Source: Pseudomonadota bacterium
GTDB taxonomy: Bacteria; Pseudomonadota; Alphaproteobacteria; Sphingomonadales; Sphingomonadaceae
Length of the DNA stretch: 17,333 bases
Direction: 5' to 3'
Assembly: GCA_023433445.1 (NCBI GenBank)
Contig: JAEZCS010000034.1
Coordinates: 1 to 17,333, forward strand
Part shown: positions 6,994 to 14,173 of the stretch, piece after piece
How positions within the stretch are numbered: position 1 is the first letter of the stretch
Layout of the letters: each line of letters starts with the position of its first letter
Notes under the pieces: model-generated
What the model was told of the DNA's origin: nothing
The model's database searches: none
The model's input: the letters and a program-made list of their open reading frames with translations, nothing else
Translations under genes and position numbers: made by a program

Positions 6994-7200
6994 GTGACAG
7001 ACGATCCTACGCCGGTCGCAGTGGCACGACCTTCTTCCGTGGCGGGTTCGACCGCGCGCCCTATTCACGCCGAGCGGTCATTGGCCCACCGAGGATTAGC
7101 CGATCGGGCGGATCGAGGAATTGAGATTCTGTCCAGATGGGCCGGAATTGTCAGCTTCGCAGCTGCAGTCGGCGCCATCTGCTGGTACCTTTTCTCATGA
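6994..7200 (+). CDS. Small single-helix membrane protein, SRWAG type (copy 2)
   Basis: This 68-residue protein starts at GTG 6994, preceded by AGGGCGG about 10 bases upstream. The N-terminus is polar and proline-rich (MTDDPTPVAVARPSS). A charged helix (HRGLADRADRG) follows, then IEILSRWAG, one hydrophobic helix and the end CWYLFS. It shares the SRWAG-helix-WxxxS C-terminal module, the size and the disordered N-terminus with the 75-residue protein at 4942, while the N-terminal halves show no clear similarity. I recognise no known family. It was kept as real because of this repeat, a plausible ribosome-binding site and possible upstream control sites. The two genes flank the initiating sugar transferase, so a scaffold or regulator of that enzyme or of the assembly complex is one possibility. 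Confidence 0.72.
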   Translation: MTDDPTPVAVARPSSVAGSTARPIHAERSLAHRGLADRADRGIEILSRWAGIVSFAAAVGAICWYLFS

Positions 7201-7421
7201 AACACATCATAGTCGTTCATGTGAAGTCGTGAATCAGTCTTCCTCTTTCCTTGCTGCCAGATGAACAGTCGTCAGAAGGTCGCATTTCCCCACGATCAGT
7301 CGTTTTTGCGATGAACCGAAGCGTGGTTTAGTTACGACAAACCGCGTGCACAGAGGTTCGTTTTACCGACAAACACGACTAGCATGCCCTCATTGCTGCA
7401 ATGCAATAAAGGGTTGCACAT
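7201..7421 (+). promoter_or_regulatory. Leader of the polysaccharide operon with repeated AGTCGT
   Basis: This 221-base gap precedes the long operon and should hold its promoter. AGTCGT occurs directly at 7211, 7225, 7267 and 7298, and inverted (ACGACT) at 7375, a high density for a 6-mer. The leader ends with AAAGGGTTGCA at 7408-7418, which recurs before the 5460 gene. TTGCGA (about 7306) followed by TTTAGT could be a poor promoter. Confidence 0.4.
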
Positions 7422-8672
7422 TTGGCTATTGCTTACACTTCGCTTTTCCGGAGGCGCGTCGACGCGTCTACCGCACAAGATTTCCTGCTGGTTCACAGAG
7501 CAGCTGCGGTAGCGGTCAGCTGCGCTGCTCTGACCGCGATGTCCTGCGCCGCTCGCGCTCAGTCAACAAATGTTGATGAGCAATCTCGAATTGAAACATT
7601 GGGTCTGCACGCCACGGCTGGCGTAGATGTTCTGTATGACGACAACGTCTATCGCGTTGACGATACAGTAGAGGACCCGACAAAGGACGTCATCATCACG
7701 CCGTGGGCAGAACTGACCTATGGCAAGCCGATAGGTCGTCACGACCTTCTGCTGCGCGGCCGCGTCGGATATGACCAGTTCATCTCCGAAGGCCAGCGCA
7801 GCAAGTTGCGGGTCGATGCTGAAGCGAAGGCGGTAATTCGGTTTGGAGCCACCTGCGCTATCAAACCGATCGTTTCCTATCGGCAGCAGCGTGCCGACTA
7901 TGGCGACATCAACCAGCAGACCGAAAATCTCCAGCGGTTTGCCACATTCGGCGCCGACCTGGGCTGCGAGCGTCCAGGCCTTTTCCCGGTGGCATCTTAT
8001 AGACGCGACTTGACCCGCAATGATGACGCTTTCAATTTCGCGGATCAGACCAGCGACACCTACATGGCAGGCGTCGGCTACAACATGCCCAGCCTGGGCA
8101 CGCTGACTGCATTTTACGAACGCGTGAACAGTGATCGTAGAAAGCTGGGGGTAGCGAACCGCACCAACAGCTATGGGCTGCGGTTCAAGCGCGAAATTTC
8201 CCCGATTACCCAACTGGACGCGGAGGTTCGCTGGCTGGATGTAAACAGCGACTCTCCCGCAGTCGGCAGCTATAACGGCGTAGGTTGGGATGTCAGTGTT
8301 TCAACCAGCATCTTGCCGCGCCTAAAGCTGACGGCCACGACAGAGCGCAGCATCGTCAACGACAGCCTGATCGCGAGTGGTTTCGCGATCGGCACCCGGC
8401 ACAGGCTGGCGGGCGAGTTCGCGATCTCGGAGCTGACGTCCGCTGGCTTTTATGGCGAGTTGGAGAGGCGAAGGTTTCGGCAAGATGCAGCCTTACGTCC
8501 ATTTTCGATCACGGCCGACAGGAACCAGCGCTTTGGAGCCATGCTGAAGCGCAAGCTGTCCGACCGTTTTAATCTCTCACTCGACGCGCAGCGCTACAAG
8601 CGGCGAACCGACACGGATGTCGCGGAATTTAGTGGAACCCAGGTGACGCTGGGCGCGGCGATCAGATTTTGA
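7422..8672 (+). CDS. Outer-membrane beta-barrel protein of the polysaccharide operon
   Basis: The 416-residue precursor begins with a signal peptide: basic FRRR, a hydrophobic core near AAAVAVSCAALTA, and a probable cut after ARA near residue 46. The mature part is almost entirely alternating polar/hydrophobic strands (VDVLYDDNVYRV, DLLLRGRVGYDQF, GTLTAFYERVN, AGFYGELERRRF). It closes with a C-terminal strand ending in phenylalanine (VTLGAAIRF), the classic signal for barrel insertion by BAM. This resembles the BBP2-type putative barrel porins that accompany exopolysaccharide operons. Start TTG 7422 was chosen because AAAGGG lies eight bases upstream. It is the first gene of the operon and is 26 bases from the OPX gene. 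That OPX lacks its own outer-membrane helix, so I infer the barrel is the polymer pore. It could instead be a structural or adhesin-holding barrel. Confidence 0.82.
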   Translation: MAIAYTSLFRRRVDASTAQDFLLVHRAAAVAVSCAALTAMSCAARAQSTNVDEQSRIETLGLHATAGVDVLYDDNVYRVDDTVEDPTKDVIITPWAELTYGKPIGRHDLLLRGRVGYDQFISEGQRSKLRVDAEAKAVIRFGATCAIKPIVSYRQQRADYGDINQQTENLQRFATFGADLGCERPGLFPVASYRRDLTRNDDAFNFADQTSDTYMAGVGYNMPSLGTLTAFYERVNSDRRKLGVANRTNSYGLRFKREISPITQLDAEVRWLDVNSDSPAVGSYNGVGWDVSVSTSILPRLKLTATTERSIVNDSLIASGFAIGTRHRLAGEFAISELTSAGFYGELERRRFRQDAALRPFSITADRNQRFGAMLKRKLSDRFNLSLDAQRYKRRTDTDVAEFSGTQVTLGAAIRF

Positions 8673-8698
8673 CCCTCGAACATAAAGGAGCATGAGCT

Positions 8699-9517
8699 GT
8701 GAAAACAGAGACCCTCCTGACCAGCTTCTCGATCTTCCTCACGGTTGCCGCCGGGTTTCCAGCGACGGCGCAGACGGCCGTTGCAAGTGCCCCTGTCGCA
8801 ACCGCACCAGCCAAGGGCGTAGCCGACGCAGGATATCTGCTGGGGCCAGACGACGAGGTGAAGATCTCGATCTTTGGTCAACCGGACCTGTCGTCAACCA
8901 CGCGGATCAAGGAAGATGGCACAGTCACGCTTGCCCTTATCGGCCCCCTTCAGGCGCGAGGGAAAACAACATCGCAATTGGCACAGGCCATAGCAGCAAA
9001 CTATGCGAGCGGCGGCTTCCTCACCAATCCATCTGTCAATGTGGAAGTGAGCAACTACGTAAGCCGCTTCGTGACTGTCCTGGGCAATGTGCCACAAGCC
9101 GGCAACTACCCACTGGACCGCAACTATACCGTGGCTTCCATGCTGGCGAAGGCTGGCGGTTCGACGAAGGAGGGCGCCAACGCCGTCATCCTAACGCCAG
9201 CCGATGGAAGCGGCGCTGTCCGCATATCGCTTGCCGACATGGCGGTGGGAGGCAGCCGCCAGCTGAAGCCGGGGGACATATTGTTCGTTCCTCCGGCAGA
9301 GAAGGTTTATGTCTACGGCCAGGTTCAACAACCCGGCGCCTTCTCGTTCGTGCCGGGCCAGAGTTTCCGCCAGGCCCTTGCATTGGCTGGAGGGCCGACG
9401 CTCGCGGGATCAACCAAACGCATAAAAGTACGCCGGGGAGGGAAGGAAATACAGGCGAACCTGGATGATCCGGTTCAGCCTGAAGATGTCCTCATCATCC
9501 GGGAGAAGCTGTTTTGA
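8699..9517 (+). CDS. Outer-membrane polysaccharide export (OPX/Wza-family) protein, short form
   Basis: OPX proteins form the periplasmic channel that carries polymer from the inner-membrane PCP to the cell surface. The 272 residues show a signal peptide cut after ATAQ (near residue 25). The polysaccharide export domain follows (YLLGPDDEVKISIFG, about 45-125), then two SLBB-type domains (VTVLGNVPQAGNYPL and VYVYGQVQQPGAFSF). It ends with VQPEDVLIIREKLF. There is no lipobox cysteine and no C-terminal membrane helix of the Wza kind. GTG at 8699 has AAGGAG nine bases upstream. The preceding gene encodes a beta-barrel that may supply the missing pore. It shares TTGA with the next gene (4-base overlap). 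In layout it resembles HfsD and GelD-type proteins. Confidence 0.92.
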   Translation: MKTETLLTSFSIFLTVAAGFPATAQTAVASAPVATAPAKGVADAGYLLGPDDEVKISIFGQPDLSSTTRIKEDGTVTLALIGPLQARGKTTSQLAQAIAANYASGGFLTNPSVNVEVSNYVSRFVTVLGNVPQAGNYPLDRNYTVASMLAKAGGSTKEGANAVILTPADGSGAVRISLADMAVGGSRQLKPGDILFVPPAEKVYVYGQVQQPGAFSFVPGQSFRQALALAGGPTLAGSTKRIKVRRGGKEIQANLDDPVQPEDVLIIREKLF

Positions 9518-10941
9518 CTACGATCGATCATGGCTTCGCGCAGGATCGGCCCAGCGGCATGCTGGACTGGATCATGTCTTTTCGCCGCAGCATGTCGTCC
9601 GCCGAAACGCACTCGGACGAGGCTCGCATGACGATGGCCGAGCCCTTGCTGCTCGATACGCCTGTTCCGCCGGGGTTCCGGCCGATCCAGCAACAAGATG
9701 AGGCAGCCGAAGCGCCGCGAGCTCTTTCGATGGGAGCGATGGCCGCGCCTTTAAAGCCGATCAGCCTGCGCCGGGACTCGATCTACAGCGCTTTCAGCAC
9801 GGCGATGCCGGTGACGGATCGTCACGGACTGGCCGGGCGGAATAGCGAGCTGGAGAAGCTGGTCGAGGCGATTGTCGTTCAGCGGAAGCATGCGGTGATC
9901 TTCGGAACGCGCGGTTCGGGCAAGACGTCGCTGGCGCGGGTGTTCGGCGATCTGGCGGATGAGGCAGGATGTATCGCGCTTTACGGATCGGCGAGTGGGG
10001 ATGCGGATTTCGATGCGTTGTTCCGGCCATTTCTGGGTGAGTTGCCGCTGAGTGCGGGGGGGCAGGAAAAAGCGCGGAAATTAATGAATGAAACCATTGA
10101 TGGAACGCGTTTGGCGAGCCTGCTGGTGGAAGACGTACGGCACCGTACGATTTTGATCCTGGATGAGTATGACAGGGTGCGATCGGAAGAGGCAAAATCG
10201 GATGTCGCGACGCTGTTGAAGTTGCTGACTGACATTCATTCGCCGGTTCAGGTCGTACTGGTCGGCATCGCGGGAGACGTGGATGGACTGATCGCAGCGC
10301 ATCCGTCCTTGCGGCGGCATATCGCTCCCCAGCGGGTCGCGCCGATCCCGAAGCTGGAGCTGGAGCGGTTGCTGCTAAGCTGCGCGGATAATGCGCGGCT
10401 GAAGCTTGATCCTGACGCACTGGACGCGCTGGCGGGCGCGGCTATGGGGTCGCCCTATCATGCGCGGTTGTTCGGCATGCAGGCAGCGCTCGTCGCCGAA
10501 GCGGCTGGCCGCGACCGCATGACGATTGCCGATGAGGAACAAGGCCTGGCATCCGCGCTGGAAGATTGGGCGGAGATGAGTGGGGCAACGCATGCGCTGT
10601 TCCGCCGTATCCTTTGGGACGCAGGCGCAAACCGGCGGATGATAGCGCTGGCGGGCGTGGCTGCGTCGCAAATGTCGGTTCTTTCCTACGACCGACTGGT
10701 GCGTCTTGCTCATGAGGTGCTGGGCGGTGGATCGATCAATGAGGGACAGGCTGCCGACTCACTGCGGCGGTTGGAGCCGATCCTGACCCCCCTGCCCGGC
10801 GGCGAGCTGTTCATGTTCGAGGACACGCTGGCACCGCAATTCCTGTTGTTGATGGCAAAGCAGCCGGTGCCCGCGACACCCCCTGCCCCGACGCCTGCCG
10901 AAGAAATGCGGGCCATGTTGCGAGGAGTTGACGGGCTATGA
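9514..10941 (+). CDS. AAA+ ATPase (ExeA/Orc1-like) within the polysaccharide operon
   Basis: A cytoplasmic P-loop ATPase of 475 residues. After a low-complexity N-terminus of about 90 residues comes GLAGRNSELEKL, typical of the start of AAA modules. Walker A is GTRGSGKT (131-138, K137) and Walker B is TILILDEYDRV (D217, E218). A sensor-like LVGIAGDVDGL follows, and then LRRHIAPQRV, which may supply arginine fingers. The C-terminal part looks like a winged-helix region (FRRILWDAGANRR onward) and ends in a proline-rich tail. TTG at 9514 overlaps the OPX stop and has GGGAGAAG upstream; ATG at 9559 is an alternative. It overlaps the PCP gene by ATGA. The closest relatives by motif are transposition or secretion ATPases, but the substrate here is unknown. 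The downstream kinase homologue has lost its ATP site, so this may be the operon's working ATPase. Confidence 0.85.
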   Translation: MTTIDHGFAQDRPSGMLDWIMSFRRSMSSAETHSDEARMTMAEPLLLDTPVPPGFRPIQQQDEAAEAPRALSMGAMAAPLKPISLRRDSIYSAFSTAMPVTDRHGLAGRNSELEKLVEAIVVQRKHAVIFGTRGSGKTSLARVFGDLADEAGCIALYGSASGDADFDALFRPFLGELPLSAGGQEKARKLMNETIDGTRLASLLVEDVRHRTILILDEYDRVRSEEAKSDVATLLKLLTDIHSPVQVVLVGIAGDVDGLIAAHPSLRRHIAPQRVAPIPKLELERLLLSCADNARLKLDPDALDALAGAAMGSPYHARLFGMQAALVAEAAGRDRMTIADEEQGLASALEDWAEMSGATHALFRRILWDAGANRRMIALAGVAASQMSVLSYDRLVRLAHEVLGGGSINEGQAADSLRRLEPILTPLPGGELFMFEDTLAPQFLLLMAKQPVPATPPAPTPAEEMRAMLRGVDGL

Positions 10942-12296
10942 CCATGAACCCGATCGATCTGCTGTCGGCGATCCAGGCCCGCTGGCGGACGGCAGCGCTG
11001 CTGGGCGGCGCGTTGTTCCTGATCGTCGCCATCGCGGCGTTTCTACAGCCCCGCCAATATGTAGCGACATCCTCGCTGCTGCTGGACCTGTCGCAGACGG
11101 ACCCGACCGACGCCAATAACCAGCCGGGCGCACGCGTCGAGGTGGACAGCATATTGGGCACGCAGACGGACGTCATCCGATCCGCCAAGGTCATCAATGC
11201 CGTGGCGAAGGAAGCAGGTTTCGTCGATGCGCTGCCCAGGGAGATCCCGCTCGAGGCGCGCGTGCAGCAGGCGGCAGACCGCGTGCGAGCCAGCCTGACC
11301 GTGACGACCGGGCGACAGAGCAATGTCCTGCAACTGCAATATATGGATCCCGATCCGGCAGTCGCCGCGAAGGTCGCGAACCTGACGGCCAAGATCTACA
11401 TGCGGGAGCAGGTCGAACTACGCGCATCCCCTGCGCGCGGCTCTGCCAAATGGTTCGACGAGCAGACGCAGGAAGTGCGCCATCGCTACGAACTGGCTCA
11501 GAAGCGCCTGTCCGATTTCCAGCGCGCCCATGACATCATCGGCATCAACCGCATGGACCTTGAAGCCGAAAAGCTGAAGAACCTGTCCTATCAGCTGACC
11601 CAGGCACAGGCCGAGGCAGCGGCTGCCCGGTCGAAGGCTGGCGCGGGATCGGTATCCGACATTGAAGGATCGCTGATCGTCCAGAATTTGCAGGAGCAGG
11701 TGGCGACGCAATCGGGCCGGGTATCGGAACTGTCAAAAACACTTGGCCCCAATCATCCCACCATGGTGGCGGCCAATGCGCAATTATCGGAGCTTCAATC
11801 GAAGCTGGCGAGCGCGCGGGCCAGTCAGGCGGGCGCGGTAAATGCCAACAGCAGAGCCGCAAGCCGACGCGAGGGGGACCTCAAGTCCAACATGGCGGGG
11901 CAGGAAGACCGCATGATCCGCATGTCGGACGTGCAGGACCAGTTGATGGTCATGCAGCGGGACGTGGACGCCGCGCGTCAAACCTATGACACGGTGCGCC
12001 AGCGCTTCAACGAAGCGACACTGAAAAGCCAGATCTCGCAGCCCAATGCCAGCTTGCTGGATGAGGCGGCGGTACCACTGCTGCCAGCCAAGCCGAACCT
12101 GATGCTGTGGTTGATCGCAGGGGTCGCGCTGGGCCTGATCGGCGGGGTGGCGGCAGTCGTCATCGCCGAGATCCTGAAGCCCCGCGTCCGTTCTGCTACC
12201 GGCGTCGCCAAGGCGACCGAAGTTGAAGTCATCACCGAACTGCTGCCGATCCCCACACGGAGCGGCTGGTTCCTCAATCGGCAGGAGGCCGCATGA
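10938..12296 (+). CDS. Wzz/PCP-type chain-length determinant (HfsA/EpsF/GumC-like)
   Basis: Polysaccharide co-polymerases sit in the inner membrane, set chain length and contact the OPX channel. The 452 residues have the standard plan. A short cytoplasmic start (MNPIDLLSAIQARW) leads to membrane helix 1 (about 18-37), then the Wzz domain (RQYVATSSLLLD; IRSAKVINAVAKEAGF). A long periplasmic coiled coil of about 200 residues (roughly 165-365) includes LGPNHPTMV. A proline motif LLPAKPN precedes helix 2 (about 383-408). The cytoplasmic tail of about 45 residues has no kinase domain. That domain is encoded separately by the next gene, so this is the split PCP/kinase arrangement. The gene overlaps both neighbours by ATGA, implying coupled translation. 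Confidence 0.92.
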   Translation: MTMNPIDLLSAIQARWRTAALLGGALFLIVAIAAFLQPRQYVATSSLLLDLSQTDPTDANNQPGARVEVDSILGTQTDVIRSAKVINAVAKEAGFVDALPREIPLEARVQQAADRVRASLTVTTGRQSNVLQLQYMDPDPAVAAKVANLTAKIYMREQVELRASPARGSAKWFDEQTQEVRHRYELAQKRLSDFQRAHDIIGINRMDLEAEKLKNLSYQLTQAQAEAAAARSKAGAGSVSDIEGSLIVQNLQEQVATQSGRVSELSKTLGPNHPTMVAANAQLSELQSKLASARASQAGAVNANSRAASRREGDLKSNMAGQEDRMIRMSDVQDQLMVMQRDVDAARQTYDTVRQRFNEATLKSQISQPNASLLDEAAVPLLPAKPNLMLWLIAGVALGLIGGVAAVVIAEILKPRVRSATGVAKATEVEVITELLPIPTRSGWFLNRQEAA

Positions 12297-13201
12297 GACT
12301 GCGTTCAACGGCAGGCGCCCCACCCCAGTTGATGCCCGGCGGCGGGACCGCCGCGCTACGGCCCAGAGGACGGGACAAGCAAAGCTTTGCAAAGCTGGCG
12401 GTCGATCACGGTTTCCTGGCGGAATCCGACGTCACGCGTGTCGACATGCATGCGAGCGAACATGGCCTGCCCTTCCATGAGGCGGCAGTCGAGATCGGCG
12501 CACTGGATGGCGAAGCGGCTAATCTGCTGGCGGCTCTGGCGGGCGGGTTTTCGCTGCTGCCGACCGGCGATGAACGGATAGACCCAGCCGTCGTCGCAGC
12601 CTTTGACCCCGCGAGCCCCTATGCCGCGAAGGTCAGGACGATCCGCGCAAAGATGCGGGCAGCGGCGAAGGCGGGCGATCCGTCAGCGCTGCGGCTGGCG
12701 GTGCTGTCTGTCGACGCCGGGCACGAGGCCGCAGTGATGGCCGCGAACCTGGCCGTCGTGCTGGCGCAAATGGACGGCCAGACGATGCTGATCGACGTCG
12801 ACATGGGCAACCCGTCGCTCGATCGGCTGTTCCGCGTGGCAAATAAGGCGGGGCTGGCCGAACAGTTGATGGGCAGCGCGGCGCTTCTGCCAGCGACCAA
12901 GACCGCAATCGAGGGATTGTGGCTGATGACCGCAGGACGCGCTTCGGGGAGCGCGTCGAGCCTGATCACGCGCGGACCGCTGGCGGAAACGGCCAATGGG
13001 TGGGGCCTGAAGGAGACATCGATGCTGTTCTACCTTGCCGAGCGCAAGGGCGAGCAGACGCCGGTCGGCAGCATATTGGCGGGGTTCGACGCCGTGGTCA
13101 TCGTGGCCCGGCGTGGTGATACCGCGATCGCGGACCTGCGCCGCATCATCGATGACCTCGACCGCCAAGGCGTACCGATTGCAGGGACGGTCATCGCATG
13201 A
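12293..13201 (+). CDS. BY-kinase/CpsD homologue with degenerate ATP site (HfsB-like pseudokinase)
   Basis: The 302 residues resemble the cytoplasmic partner of a PCP protein. Residues about 30-95 (SFAKLAVDHGFLAESDV, FHEAAVEIGALDGE) resemble the MshEN/GspE N-terminal fold. FDPASPYAAKVRTIRAKM matches the linker before CpsD-type kinase domains. The kinase fold is recognisable by AANLAVVLAQ, Walker A' LIDVDMGNPSLDRLF (D168, D170) and GLAEQLMG. Walker A, however, reads DAGHEAAVMA from residue 141 where xPGEGKSTT is expected: the lysine and serine are replaced by A146 and A147. The Walker B segment (DTPP) is missing between FYLAERKGE and FDAVVIV. There is no C-terminal tyrosine cluster; the protein ends PIAGTVIA. 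I infer it neither binds ATP normally nor autophosphorylates. It overlaps both neighbours by ATGA. Caulobacter HfsB is the analogue I would compare first. Confidence 0.82.
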   Translation: MRLRSTAGAPPQLMPGGGTAALRPRGRDKQSFAKLAVDHGFLAESDVTRVDMHASEHGLPFHEAAVEIGALDGEAANLLAALAGGFSLLPTGDERIDPAVVAAFDPASPYAAKVRTIRAKMRAAAKAGDPSALRLAVLSVDAGHEAAVMAANLAVVLAQMDGQTMLIDVDMGNPSLDRLFRVANKAGLAEQLMGSAALLPATKTAIEGLWLMTAGRASGSASSLITRGPLAETANGWGLKETSMLFYLAERKGEQTPVGSILAGFDAVVIVARRGDTAIADLRRIIDDLDRQGVPIAGTVIA

Positions 13202-13998
13202 GCGCAGAGCGAGCCATACCCCAACCTTTCCCCGCCGGAGACACGCAGGAGAAAAACGTGATGGTGGGCGGTATTCCGGTCACCACCCTTTCTCTCGACG
13301 CCCTGATCAACAAAATGGTGCGGGAAGCACCACTCCGCCGGATGCAGCAAGAAGCGCCTTTGCTGGTGTTTGACTGCAATGGACAAGGTCTGTCGATGAA
13401 TGCGATGGATGCCCACTTCCGGGCCGATCTGGCTCAGGCAGACCTGATCCACGCCGATGGACAGATTATCGTCATGGCGTCGCGCTGGTTCAGTAACACG
13501 CCGATCGCTGACCGGTCGAGCACGACCGACATGTTCATCGACAGCCTGCCGCGCGCGGCCGCCAAGGATGTGCGCTACTATCTGCTGGGCGGCGAGGAGA
13601 AGGTGAATGCCGAGTGCGCCCGGCGGATCACAGAAAAAACGCCCGGCCTGAAACTGGCGGGCCGCCGCAATGGCTTCTGGAAGGCCGAAGAGGAAGACGC
13701 GCTGATCGAGGAGATCAACGCGGCGGCGCCCGACGTTCTTTGGGTCGGTACGGGAAAGCCGCGCGAGCAGGCCTTTTGCGTCCGCAACCGGCATCGCATC
13801 AAGGCGGGCTGGGTCGTCACCTGTGGCGGCCTCTTCAACTATGTGACCGGCGATTATCCGCGCGCGCCGATGTGGATGCAGGATGCAGGGCTTGAGTGGC
13901 TGCACCGGATGGCGACCCGGCCACGGCAGCTGGCCTGGCGATACATCACCACCAATCCTCATGCGCTTTGGCTGATCTGGAAGCATCGCCATGGCTGA
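13198..13998 (+). CDS. WecG/TagA/CpsF-family glycosyltransferase (GT26)
   Basis: Members of this family add N-acetylmannosamine(-uronate), glucose or glucuronate to a lipid-linked first sugar at the inner membrane; the exact sugar here is unknown. The 266 residues show the family's landmarks: VGGIPVTTLSLD, DLIHADGQ (D87 in the DG motif), LGGEEKVNAECARR, VLWVGTGKPREQAF and TCGGLFNYVTGD. The C-terminal amphipathic arm is RAPMWMQDAGLEWLHRM followed by RPRQLAWRY. The usual RVTGSD stretch appears as ADRSSTTD, a moderate departure. ATG at 13198 overlaps the previous stop (ATGA). A GTG at 13258 just before the conserved part is a possible alternative. Caulobacter HfsJ and sphingan glucuronosyltransferases belong to the same superfamily. 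In this operon it is the likely second-sugar enzyme. Confidence 0.9.
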   Translation: MSAERAIPQPFPAGDTQEKNVMVGGIPVTTLSLDALINKMVREAPLRRMQQEAPLLVFDCNGQGLSMNAMDAHFRADLAQADLIHADGQIIVMASRWFSNTPIADRSSTTDMFIDSLPRAAAKDVRYYLLGGEEKVNAECARRITEKTPGLKLAGRRNGFWKAEEEDALIEEINAAAPDVLWVGTGKPREQAFCVRNRHRIKAGWVVTCGGLFNYVTGDYPRAPMWMQDAGLEWLHRMATRPRQLAWRYITTNPHALWLIWKHRHG

Positions 13999-14040
13999 TG
14001 AGATCGGGCCTCTTCCCCGATCGAGTGAGACCCCTCGCCC

Positions 14041-14160
14041 GCTGGCGAATGGGGCCGGGGGAGGGTTTGTGCAGGACCCTCCTGCGTCGATGGCGTTGGG
14101 CGATGGGTCAGCGGTTGCGCTGGCCCACCCCCTAACCCCCTCCCGCTTGCGTAAGGGGGA
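14041..14160. repeat. G/C-rich palindromic repeat at the flippase gene start
   Basis: GGGGGAGGGTT (14057-14067) and AACCCCCTCCCGC (14134-14146) form imperfect inverted arms. Between them CAGGA-CCC-TCCTG (14072-14084) is a perfect hairpin, and a further GCTTGC turn lies in the right arm. The CCCCCTAACCCCCTCCCGC style is typical of dispersed extragenic palindromes in sphingomonads. It is open in the flippase frame, so it can encode an N-terminal extension. Confidence 0.6.
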
Positions 14161-14162
14161 AC

Positions 14163-14168
14163 AGGAGG
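14163..14168 (+). promoter_or_regulatory. Ribosome-binding site deciding the flippase start
   Basis: A perfect AGGAGG lies five bases before TTG 14174, just after the palindromic repeat. It supports initiation there and not at the upstream ATG 13991, whose frame would translate the repeat. Confidence 0.6.
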
Positions 14169-14173
14169 CAGGC

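Noticed and set aside
8692..9468. Plus-strand ORF of 258 codons overlapping the OPX gene
   Set aside because: It is in another frame of a clear OPX protein with a good ribosome-binding site; its translation is arginine/glycine-rich without recognisable features.
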